A stretch of 16,357 nt of DNA from contig JAZNRH010000119.1 of NCBI GenBank assembly GCA_045590615.1, forward strand, positions 1-16,357, written 5' to 3'. The number at the start of each line of letters is the position of its first letter. Position 1 is the first letter of the stretch. Of this stretch, positions 1-6,806 are shown piece after piece. The DNA is from RGIG6353 sp045590615. Its GTDB lineage: Bacteria; Bacillota; Clostridia; Oscillospirales; SIG627. The position numbers were made by a program, and so were the translations under genes. The notes beneath the pieces were generated by a model that saw only the letters and a list, made by a program, of their open reading frames with translations, did no database searches and was not told the origin of the DNA.

Positions 1-597
1 TGCAATAATGAATATGAATTAAAGAGTAAAGATGGAACTTTGGGACATAAGATAAATGACGGTGCTTACAGTACAATGATTGAAAGAATAACAAGTAACG
101 ATAATCCCGATTTTTTCTTTATGAGTTATTCAAAACAAGAGCTAAAAGTAAAGGATTTTATTTTAATTCCCAAACACTTTTTTGTTCCTGATATTATTGA
201 AAAACGAAAACCGTTAGCATCGACTGCGCGGCGTGCCGGTTGGATTGGTTGCAATATTTTGATTGATAAAATCCCCGAACAAGGTCGAATTGATATAATA
301 TCAAATGGTGAAATAATAAATATAGAAAGTGTTGTTAGTAAGGTAAACAAAAGCAATCGACTTGAAACAAAAGATATAAATGGTCGTGGTTGGCTTATGG
401 ATGTTTTGAATTGTGTTAATAAAATTTCGTCGCAACTATTCACGTTGGAAGAAATGTATAAGTTTGAGGATATGCTACATATAAAGCATCCACAAAATAA
501 TAATATTAAACCTAAAATAAGACAGCAGTTGCAATTTCTGAGGGATAAAGGATTTATTGAATTTTTAGGAAATGGTCAATATAAAAAAATTATATGA
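1..597 (+). CDS. dpnC: DpnI-type methyl-directed restriction endonuclease (5' end outside window)
   Basis: Frame 1 is open from the first base, so this is a gene cut by the window edge; the TTG at 40 is internal. The 198 visible residues follow remembered Streptococcus pneumoniae DpnI (254 aa) closely from about its residue 58: an ELKSK segment holding the Glu and Lys of the PD-(D/E)xK site, INDGAY, RKPLA, TARRAGWIGCNI, RGW and, at the end, the winged-helix segment with KIRQQLQ and LRDK. The very first codon (Cys) fits the last Cys of the DpnI zinc site. DpnI cleaves GATC only when the adenine is N6-methylated, so it attacks Dam-modified foreign DNA. The catalytic Asp and the other zinc ligands would lie upstream of the window and cannot be checked. 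The gene is followed by dpnD, as in pneumococcus. Base composition is much more AT-rich than the genes beyond 1600, which suggests transfer. Confidence 0.93.
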   Translation, partial: CNNEYELKSKDGTLGHKINDGAYSTMIERITSNDNPDFFFMSYSKQELKVKDFILIPKHFFVPDIIEKRKPLASTARRAGWIGCNILIDKIPEQGRIDIISNGEIINIESVVSKVNKSNRLETKDINGRGWLMDVLNCVNKISSQLFTLEEMYKFEDMLHIKHPQNNNIKPKIRQQLQFLRDKGFIEFLGNGQYKKII

Positions 598-605
598 GGT
601 GTACT

Positions 606-806
606 ATGACAAAATATACTATTGCAATAGAAGAAACAGTTGTAGAAGAATTTGAAATAGAAGCAAATGATTTTGGAGAAGCTTTAGATATTGCTGCTGA
701 AAAATATAGAAAAGGGGAAATTGTTCTTTGCCCTGGAGAAGTGCAATTCAAGCAGATGGCTGTGGTGAAACCAGATTGTGAATCAACTGGATGGTCTGAA
801 TTTTAA
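606..806 (+). CDS. dpnD: DpnD/PcfM family small protein
   Basis: A 66-residue acidic protein beginning MTKYTIAIEE. The pattern of an N-terminal TIxIEETV strand, an EALDIAAEKYRKGEIVL helix/turn and a C-terminal GWSEF matches the DpnD/PcfM family, known as the second gene of the pneumococcal DpnI cassette and from conjugative plasmids; its biochemical role is unknown. The start at 606 is preferred over the in-frame ATG at 594, because 594 overlaps the dpnC stop while 606 has a GAGGTG ribosome site just upstream. Tight linkage to dpnC indicates co-transcription. The gene looks complete. No membrane segment or signal peptide is visible. Confidence 0.85.
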   Translation: MTKYTIAIEETVVEEFEIEANDFGEALDIAAEKYRKGEIVLCPGEVQFKQMAVVKPDCESTGWSEF

Positions 807-1462
807 TTTACGATGCAAAATGGCGAGGAAATTGGTCACCTTATATACCGAGAAATATTATATTAAGATATTCACAAGAAGGGGATTTAGTTCTCGATCA
901 ATTTGCCGGTGGTGGTACTACTCTTGTTGAAGCAAAGCTTTTGAATCGTGATATAATTGGTGTAGATGTGAATGATGTTGCACTCCAACGTTGCAGAGAG
1001 AAAACAACTTTTGATTTGGAAGGTGCAAAAGGGAAAGTGTATATCAAAAAGGGTGATGCAAGAAATCTTGATTTTGTTTCCGATAACAGTATTGATTTGA
1101 TATGCACACACCCACCTTATGCTGATATTATTAAATATAGCGATGGTATAGAGAATGATTTATCGCAATTAAAAGTAAAAGATTTTCTTGAAGAGATGAA
1201 AAAAGTTGCAGAAGAAAGTTATCGTGTGCTTAAAAAAGACAAGTTTTGTGCTGTTCTTATGGGTGACACAAGGCAAAAGGGACATATGATTCCAATGTCT
1301 TTTGACGTTATGCGTACATTTGAAGATGCAGGCTTCATACTGAAAGAGCTTATTATAAAAGAACAGCATAATTGCAAAGCAACAGGATATTGGAAAACAA
1401 ATAGTGTAAAATATAATTTTTTGCTCATAGCACATGAGTATTTGTTTGTTTTCAGAAAGTAA
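800..1462 (+). pseudogene. 5'-truncated DNA methyltransferase (N4/N6 amino-methylase type)
   Basis: An open frame of about 220 codons begins right after an in-frame TGA at 797-799 and has no ATG or GTG start near its 5' end; the first usable codon is TTG at 941, which lies inside the fold. From 812 the translation already reads as conserved methyltransferase: a WSPYIPRNIILRYS segment, then SAM-binding motif I (LDQFAGGGTT, about 893-922), IIGVDVN, GDARNL, and catalytic motif IV HPPY at 1109-1120, with a complete-looking C-terminus ending at 1462. The order motif I before motif IV, with HPPY, fits amino-methylases making m6A or m4C. The N-terminus is missing, so I call it a remnant, though both key motifs survive and a TTG-started product cannot be excluded. 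Its frame is -1 relative to dpnD, whose stop it abuts. The target sequence is unknown. Composition is as AT-rich as dpnC. Confidence 0.72.
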
Positions 1463-1510
1463 TGTCCGAAACTGTAACAAGCATAGAATATGTGTACCAT
1501 ATTTCAAACG

Positions 1511-1526
1511 TTTAGGATATCCTAAA
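1511..1526. repeat. Perfect 16-nt palindrome
   Basis: The sequence TTTAGGATATCCTAAA is exactly self-complementary. It lies between the end of the AT-rich restriction cassette and the terminator-like hairpin. Without a loop it is a poor hairpin; it could bind a dimeric protein or be chance. No function is assigned. Confidence 0.5.
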
Positions 1527-1533
1527 ACATTAC

Positions 1534-1563
1534 AAGGCTGAACGAAATCAATCGTTCAGCCTT
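1534..1563. terminator. Convergent-gene hairpin, probable bidirectional terminator
   Basis: A perfect 12-bp stem (AAGGCTGAACGA and its complement) with a 6-nt loop AATCAA sits between the converging methyltransferase fragment (ends 1462) and flavin reductase-like gene (ends 1629). The T-tracts on both sides are short and interrupted, so termination efficiency is uncertain. Confidence 0.65.
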
Positions 1564-1628
1564 TGAATTTACCATCCTTTAGAATACACTACTAATTCAG
1601 CTTCTTTGTTTATAATATAGTTAAACGT

Positions 1629-2102
1629 TTACTCTATCACATCTACGATTTCGTACACGTAAACTCTGTGATAGTCGTTATCGTAATTCGAGTCAAGGGC
1701 TTCGTCAACAAAGTTTTTTGGCTCGATATCGGTATAATACAGCTTTTTGCCAACGAGTGTCAGCTCAGCATTGTCGAAGGTCAGAATTCCGTTTTCGGTC
1801 TTGTGCGCAAGCTTTGACAGCTTGTCCTCGTCACGTCCACTTACCCTTCCGAAATAGGAAAGGGTATTTTTATATTCCTCACCAAAGAAGGAAAGTGTGG
1901 CAAGCTCGGTTTTTTCGGCAAGAGTGTAGGTGTATCTTGTAGGACGGATAAAGACGGTGAAAATTGGCTTGTTCCACAAAACGCCTGCCTCACCCCAGCT
2001 TACCGTCATTGCATTGGCAACTCCGTCAGACTCAACACCGAAGAGTGCCCAATCCTTTCCGATTTTCTTGAAAGGGTTTAATTCAATCATTTTATAGTCC
2101 AT
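1629..2102 (-). CDS. Flavin reductase-like (FMN-binding split-barrel) protein
   Basis: 157 residues with the layout of the flavin reductase/FMN-binding split-barrel family: an N-terminal WALFGVESDGVANAMTVSW segment (the usual strand-turn-strand with a conserved MTxSWG), then KPIFTVFIRPTRYT, then a helix-strand region with SYFGRVSGRDEDK. Members bind FMN and often pass electrons from NAD(P)H or act as pyridoxamine oxidase-like proteins; the substrate here cannot be told. The start at 2102 is supported by TAAGGAG seven bases upstream. It lies 35 bp after pdxK on the same strand and is the likely last gene of the operon that begins at ymfF. Placement next to a PLP-salvage kinase is suggestive, but no link is shown. 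Confidence 0.82.
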   Translation of the reverse strand: MDYKMIELNPFKKIGKDWALFGVESDGVANAMTVSWGEAGVLWNKPIFTVFIRPTRYTYTLAEKTELATLSFFGEEYKNTLSYFGRVSGRDEDKLSKLAHKTENGILTFDNAELTLVGKKLYYTDIEPKNFVDEALDSNYDNDYHRVYVYEIVDVIE

Positions 2103-2137
2103 TATGTACTCCTTAGATTATACTTGCTAAATTATAT

Positions 2138-2974
2138 TCATTTTCTGTCAAATAATTCATATAATTTTGCTTCGAGAAGGACGCCTTCTCTTGACGGATA
2201 GTCGAATTGACAGGAGTATTCCATTACGCTCTTGACGAACGCCGAAGAGTCCTTGATCGAATATTCAAGGCTCTTGCCCTGAAGGAGTCTGCCAAGCAAT
2301 ACCGAGGCGAATATATCTCCCGTTCCGGGATATTGTACCCCGACACGCTTGTTGGAGGTATATTCTACCGTCACGCCTCCGTCCTGAGAAAAGGCGCAGT
2401 TTACACTTCTGTCTCCCTCAATTCCCGTAACGACAACCTTGCCGTTGGTCAGGCGAGTCAGCTCTCTTACGAGCTTATCAATATCCTCTTTGGAGTAGCT
2501 TTCCTTTGGCTCGGTGTCGGTTAAAAAGCAAGCCTCGGTGATGTTGGGAGTGATGATGCCTGCACTTTTCACGAGCGTTTTCATTCCCTGCATCATTTCG
2601 TTGTTGTACGTAGAGTACAGCTCACCGTCCTCACCCATAACAGGGTCAACAAGCGTGAGCATATTGTCCTTGACCCTCCTGAGCATATATTCGACCTGCT
2701 CAATCTGATTTGCGTTACCGAGAAAGCCACTGTAAAAGGCGTGGAATTCGCTGTCCAGAGTAAAAAGGTGGTCGAAGTATGGGATAATATCGTCGGTAAG
2801 GTCACGGAAGGTAAAGCCCTCAAAGCCACCCGTATGGGTGGACAAAACTGCCGTCGGGAGAGGGCAGACCTGCACTCCGAGGGCTGAAAGAGTTGGTATT
2901 ATTACCGAGAAGGAGCATCTGCCAAAGCCCGAAAGGTCGTGCACAGCGATGACTTTTTTTATTGGATTTTTCAT
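2138..2974 (-). CDS. pdxK: Pyridoxamine/pyridoxal kinase
   Basis: 278 residues of the ribokinase/PfkB-like fold. Seen motifs: HDLSGFGRCS near the N-terminus, the PTAVLSTHTGGF substrate segment, YSGFLG, DPVMGEDGELY (ATP/metal region), TPNITEACFL and the C-terminal PGTGDIFASVLLG with the catalytic Asp and anion hole. These are typical of the clostridial pyridoxamine kinase group, which phosphorylates B6 vitamers with ATP to feed PLP synthesis in the cytoplasm. The ATG at 2972-2974 is chosen because it overlaps the stop of the upstream transporter (ATGA) and has an AGGAG site nine to ten bases upstream; the longer frame to 3034 would run deep into that gene. Whether pyridoxal or pyridoxamine is preferred is not visible. 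Confidence 0.9.
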   Translation of the reverse strand: MKNPIKKVIAVHDLSGFGRCSFSVIIPTLSALGVQVCPLPTAVLSTHTGGFEGFTFRDLTDDIIPYFDHLFTLDSEFHAFYSGFLGNANQIEQVEYMLRRVKDNMLTLVDPVMGEDGELYSTYNNEMMQGMKTLVKSAGIITPNITEACFLTDTEPKESYSKEDIDKLVRELTRLTNGKVVVTGIEGDRSVNCAFSQDGGVTVEYTSNKRVGVQYPGTGDIFASVLLGRLLQGKSLEYSIKDSSAFVKSVMEYSCQFDYPSREGVLLEAKLYELFDRK

Positions 2975-3837
2975 AAGAGCGCTCCTAAGCCCACGAGGTC
3001 GAGAAGGAGTCCGAATACGACACCCACTCCCCAAAGGGCAAGAATAATGAATAGGTTTTCCTTAGGGTTTTTGTTGGTTCTGATTAAAACGAGAGTGCCC
3101 ACTCCTGCGCCGGTCAGAAGCCCCGACAGCATTGCGCCTGCCGAAATTACACCTTCAAGGTACAATTCGGTAATTATTACCGAGGAGGCACAGTTGGGGA
3201 TTAGTCCGACGGTTGCAGAAATTATATTTGACAAAACGGGAACACCCGACATTATGCGCGCAAGCACGTCCTCTCCGACAAGACCGATAAAAGCCTCAAG
3301 AGCAAAGCCGACGGATAGAATAAAGAGTGAAACGCTGACTGTGTGACGAAGGGCAGACAAAAGCGCTCCGTTCTCTTCACAATGGCAGTCCTCGTCCTGA
3401 CAGACGTGAGAAATCTTTACGGGCTGTCTCTTGAAGAGTATATCTACACAAAATCCCACGAGTAAGCCGATTACTATTTTTACGCCGAGTATAATCAGAA
3501 TTGTCGAAATCGGGCTTTTACTTGAAATCATAACGGGAAGCATCTCGTCCGAGGTGGACAAAAAGATAGCAAAAAGTGTGCCCAGCGTTATAACTCTGCC
3601 CGAATAAAGACTCGCGCCTGCCCCCGAAAAGCCACATTGAGGCAGTACTCCGAGAAGTGCGCCCACGAGAGGACCGACCTTTCCCGAGCGTGAAACTGCC
3701 CTTGTTACCTTATCTCCCGTTGCATGCTCTAAAAGCTCCATCAGAAAATATGTAACGAACAAAAAGGGAATAAGCCTTACGGTGTCGAGGGCTGAATGCT
3801 TGATTGCGTGCAATAAAACGTGTAAGATTAGCTCCAT
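2971..3837 (-). CDS. Putative 10-TM heavy-metal exporter (ArsP_2 / putative manganese transporter family)
   Basis: A 288-residue, strongly hydrophobic membrane protein with an internal duplication. The first half carries GVLPQCGFSGAGASLY (residues about 63-78) and the second half the matching GLIPNCASSVIITELY, the paired P-x-C motifs of the family listed as putative heavy-metal, arsenic or manganese exporters. Between the halves is a hydrophilic loop (residues about 138-155) with several Cys, His and acidic residues (HVCQDEDCHC) that could bind metal. The start at 3837 overlaps the folD stop by one base (TAATG), so translation is likely coupled. The substrate is not predictable from sequence. 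No yybP-ykoY-like riboswitch is visible; the gene is embedded in the operon. Confidence 0.82.
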   Translation of the reverse strand: MELILHVLLHAIKHSALDTVRLIPFLFVTYFLMELLEHATGDKVTRAVSRSGKVGPLVGALLGVLPQCGFSGAGASLYSGRVITLGTLFAIFLSTSDEMLPVMISSKSPISTILIILGVKIVIGLLVGFCVDILFKRQPVKISHVCQDEDCHCEENGALLSALRHTVSVSLFILSVGFALEAFIGLVGEDVLARIMSGVPVLSNIISATVGLIPNCASSVIITELYLEGVISAGAMLSGLLTGAGVGTLVLIRTNKNPKENLFIILALWGVGVVFGLLLDLVGLGALL

Positions 3838-4685
3838 TAATTTTTATTCCTTTTGTATGCAGTAAGAGTATTTTTCAAAAGCTCGGTAATCGTCATAGGT
3901 CCGACTCCTCCGGGCACAGGGGTGATGTATGACGCCTTTGGCTCAACGCTTGCAAAGTCAACGTCACCACAAAGCTTTCCGTTTTCGTCTCTGTCCATTC
4001 CCACGTCGATTACTACGGCGCCTTCCTTGACCATATCTCCCGTAACGAACTTGGCTTTACCGATTGCAACTACCAGAATATCGGCGCCTCTCGTTACCTC
4101 GGCAAGATTTTGCGTCTTTGAGTGAGCTACTGTTACCGTTGCGTTTGCCTGGAGAAGAAGCAACGCCTGAGGCTTGCCCACTATATTGCTTCTGCCGATT
4201 ACTACAGCGTTCTTGCCCGACGGGTCAATGTTGTATTCTCTCAAGAGCTCCATAACTCCCGCAGGGGTGCAGGGAAGGAAATCGTAGTCTCCCACTGTTA
4301 TTCTTCCAACGTTGTGATAGGAGAATGCATCAACGTCCTTTGACGAGTCAATTGCCTCTATAACCTTTTTGTCGTCAAGATGCTTTGGAAGGGGAAGCTG
4401 AACGAGTATTCCGTCGATTTCCTCATCGGTATTGAGCTTTTTGACGAGAGCGATTAATTCTTCCTCGGTAGTGCTTTCGGGGAGTGCGTATTCTCTTGAC
4501 AGGAATCCGACTTCCTCACAGCCCTTTTTCTTGTTTCTTACGTAAACGTGTGAGGCAGGGTCGTCTCCGACTATTATTACTGCAAGACCGGGCTTTCTCT
4601 CGCCCTCGGGGATTAAATCAACCTCTGCTTTTATTCTCTGTCTTACCTTTTGTGAAGTAAGCTTTCCGTCAAGTATTATTGCCAT
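3837..4685 (-). CDS. folD: Methylenetetrahydrofolate dehydrogenase / methenyltetrahydrofolate cyclohydrolase
   Basis: A 282-residue bifunctional FolD, the usual length. It interconverts 5,10-methylene-THF, 5,10-methenyl-THF and 10-formyl-THF with NADP(H) in the cytoplasm. Seen: the ASHVYVRNKKKGCEEVG block with the catalytic Tyr48 and Lys52, VQLPLPKHL, the DVDAF loop, CTPAGVMELL, the Rossmann segment VVIGRSNIVGKP and the C-terminal PGGVGPMTITEL. The start at 4685 is backed by TAAGGAGAG upstream and lies 17 bp inside the 3' end of lgt, so the two are co-translated. All family hallmarks are intact. Confidence 0.98.
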   Translation of the reverse strand: MAIILDGKLTSQKVRQRIKAEVDLIPEGERKPGLAVIIVGDDPASHVYVRNKKKGCEEVGFLSREYALPESTTEEELIALVKKLNTDEEIDGILVQLPLPKHLDDKKVIEAIDSSKDVDAFSYHNVGRITVGDYDFLPCTPAGVMELLREYNIDPSGKNAVVIGRSNIVGKPQALLLLQANATVTVAHSKTQNLAEVTRGADILVVAIGKAKFVTGDMVKEGAVVIDVGMDRDENGKLCGDVDFASVEPKASYITPVPGGVGPMTITELLKNTLTAYKRNKN

Positions 4686-5499
4686 TTTTTTCTCTCCTTA
4701 CGTTTTTGATAAAAAGCATTCCAAATATTATTGCACATGCAAAGCCCACCAGCGCCGACACCTTCATTCCGAAAATTCTGAGGCTGTCTGTTCTGAGAAG
4801 CTCTATAAAGCCTCTGCCCAGACCGTACCAGGCAAAATAAAAGAAGGTGACGTTACCGTCGGTCTTTTTACGCTTTGTGACTACGAAATGAGCTATCAAA
4901 AAGCCCAGCGTATTCCAGAGCGACTCGTATAAAAAGGTGGGGTGGTAGTATACCATATACTCCTGACTGAAGGGTAGCCCCTCGTGGTAGGGCGCAATTC
5001 CCATTCGCCAGGGAAGATTTGTTATTCCACCGTGCGCCTCGGCATTTACAAAATTGCCCCAGCGCCCGATGATCTGCCCAATCATTACTGCAGGTGCAAC
5101 ACAGTCAAGCAGCTTTAAGATTGGTTTTTTGATAATTTTTGCATAGATGATTGATACGATTGCACCACCGATAATAGCGCCGTATATCCCTATTCCTCCA
5201 CGCCATATTGCAATTACGTCAATAAAGGAATGGTAGTTTGGCGTCGGGTCGAAAATAACGTAATATAACCTTGCGCATATTACCGAAATCGGAATCAGAA
5301 AAACAACGTAGTTGGTAAACTCGTCCTCGGTAAAGCTCTCCTTCTTAAAGCGATAATACGCGTATGAGATTGCAAGAAGCATACCGAGACAGATAATAAC
5401 GCCGTACCACATTATGTCTCTGCCAAAAAGATTGAATGCAACAGGGTCAACCACAAACGGCTCAATTTTCAGCCCGGGAAACGAAATCCAATGCTTCAT
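4669..5499 (-). CDS. lgt: Prolipoprotein diacylglyceryl transferase
   Basis: 276 residues with about seven membrane segments. Lgt moves a diacylglyceryl group from phosphatidylglycerol to the lipobox Cys of prolipoproteins at the membrane. The signature GRWGNFVNAEAHGG (about residues 146-159), which includes the essential Arg and Asn, is present, as are IWRGGIGIYGAIIGG, PTFLYES and the C-terminal GRGFIELLRTD with conserved Gly, Arg and Glu. The start at 5499 has TAGGAGA upstream and begins nine bases after the ymfH stop. The C-terminus overlaps folD by 17 bp. Nothing unusual is seen. Confidence 0.98.
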   Translation of the reverse strand: MKHWISFPGLKIEPFVVDPVAFNLFGRDIMWYGVIICLGMLLAISYAYYRFKKESFTEDEFTNYVVFLIPISVICARLYYVIFDPTPNYHSFIDVIAIWRGGIGIYGAIIGGAIVSIIYAKIIKKPILKLLDCVAPAVMIGQIIGRWGNFVNAEAHGGITNLPWRMGIAPYHEGLPFSQEYMVYYHPTFLYESLWNTLGFLIAHFVVTKRKKTDGNVTFFYFAWYGLGRGFIELLRTDSLRIFGMKVSALVGFACAIIFGMLFIKNVRREKNGNNT

Positions 5500-5508
5500 A
5501 AGTGTCTC

Positions 5509-6795
5509 CTATTCCTTGTTACTCGCTACCGTCATCGAGGTGAGAGTAGTGTCGTAAGAGGTAACGAGTCTTTTTTCTACGTCCTCAATGCTGATTGCAG
5601 ACAGTACCTCGGAAAGCTCCATCATATCTGCGTCGGCAAGATAGTAGTCCAAAAAGCCCTCTGCAATATCCGAGGTGGAATTCCACGCCTGAATACAAGC
5701 CGAGTACATAACCTTTTTAGCTCTTTCAAAGTCGGATGGGTCAATTCTCAGCTTCTTGCTTCTCCAAAGTTCAAGCTCTTTTTTGATTTCTTCAAGCACC
5801 TTCTTCGGCTCTCGGCTCTCGCCCGAGGCAATGAAGAAGCCCCAGCTTTTTGATGCGTAGTATGACGTGCCGAATTTCTGGTTTATCAGACCCTCTGAGT
5901 AAAGTCTGTTATAAAAATCCGTCGTTTTGCCGAAAATCAGCTCTGCAATGAGCAGATGCTCAAATTCACGTTTGATATATTCTCTGCCCGAAACGTTTAC
6001 GTCAACGTCCTTTAGTCCTATATTAAAGATTGGCAACGCAACGGGGAAGCTCTTTTCGCTGTATTCCCTTGCCACCTCTCTGGGCTCGTCTACACTCTTC
6101 TTTTCGAGCTTTATATCCTCACTTTTGACGAGCGTCTTGTCCATTACCGTCTCAATTTTATCAAGCTCAACGTCACCACATACAATCAGTACCATATTAT
6201 TGAGATTGTAAAAGGTGTTGTAGCAGTCATACAGAATATCAGCTGTGATTTCGTGAATGGACTCAACCGTTCCACCTACAGGAATATTGACAGTGTTCTT
6301 CTGATAAAGGCATTTGACAAGCTCTTGATACATCCAACGGTAAGGGTTGTCCTCGTACATCTTCAATTCCTGCTCGATGATGCCCATTTCTTTTTCAACG
6401 TTTTCTTTTGAAAAATAGGGGTGAGTTACAAAGTCGAGAAGGACCTCGAGCGATTCGTAATAGTTCTCGGTTGCCGAGAAAAGATACGACGTCACCTCGT
6501 TTGAGGTGTATGCGTTGGCTGAAGCGCCAAGCTTGGTGAAGCGTGAGAAGGTGTCCGTGCCGTCGTCGCTCTCAAACAGCTTGTGCTCTAAAAAGTGCGC
6601 AATGCCGTCGGGAACGGTGATATATTCCGAATTGTTGGTCTTGAAGGTGTTGTCCATAGAGCCGTACCTTGTGGCAAACAATGCGTAGAGGGTCATCTGC
6701 TTTTTTGGAATCACTATTACCTCAAGTCCACTCTTGTGAACGCCCTTGTAATAGCATTCGGACAAAAGCTCGTTTGAAAATTTATTGAATTTCAT
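5509..6795 (-). CDS. ymfH: M16 zinc peptidase-like protein YmfH (EF-P modification-associated)
   Basis: 428 residues, an M16B (pitrilysin-like) protein. The inverted zinc motif HFLEH is at residues 67-71 and the third ligand Glu lies in GIIEQELKM (about 143), so the metal site is complete. In Bacillus subtilis ymfF/ymfH (written yfmF/yfmH in some databases) are associated with 5-aminopentanol modification of elongation factor P; their exact step is unclear and transfer of that role here is an inference. The ATG at 6795 is preferred: it has GAGAGG seven bases upstream, overlapping the ymfF stop. An in-frame ATG at 6810 overlaps the ymfF stop but has its AAGGA directly against the start. Paired with ymfF, as expected for a two-subunit M16B enzyme. 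Confidence 0.9.
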   Translation of the reverse strand: MKFNKFSNELLSECYYKGVHKSGLEVIVIPKKQMTLYALFATRYGSMDNTFKTNNSEYITVPDGIAHFLEHKLFESDDGTDTFSRFTKLGASANAYTSNEVTSYLFSATENYYESLEVLLDFVTHPYFSKENVEKEMGIIEQELKMYEDNPYRWMYQELVKCLYQKNTVNIPVGGTVESIHEITADILYDCYNTFYNLNNMVLIVCGDVELDKIETVMDKTLVKSEDIKLEKKSVDEPREVAREYSEKSFPVALPIFNIGLKDVDVNVSGREYIKREFEHLLIAELIFGKTTDFYNRLYSEGLINQKFGTSYYASKSWGFFIASGESREPKKVLEEIKKELELWRSKKLRIDPSDFERAKKVMYSACIQAWNSTSDIAEGFLDYYLADADMMELSEVLSAISIEDVEKRLVTSYDTTLTSMTVASNKE

Positions 6796-6806
6796 CTGGC
6801 TACCTC

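Noticed and set aside
126..443. Minus-strand open frame of 105 codons opposite dpnC
   Set aside because: It is antisense to a clearly recognised DpnI homologue, composition-driven, and has no recognisable protein features.
1569..1628. In-frame stretch after the flavin reductase stop reading INKEAELVVYSKGW then stop
   Set aside because: It looks like the tail of another protein and shares the frame past the stop, but it is only 19 codons, with no start or other support; readthrough or a gene remnant cannot be separated from chance.
2972..3034. Upstream extension of pdxK to 3034
   Set aside because: It would place 20 extra basic residues before MKNPIKK, inside the transporter gene; the ATGA overlap with an AGGAG site supports 2974 instead.
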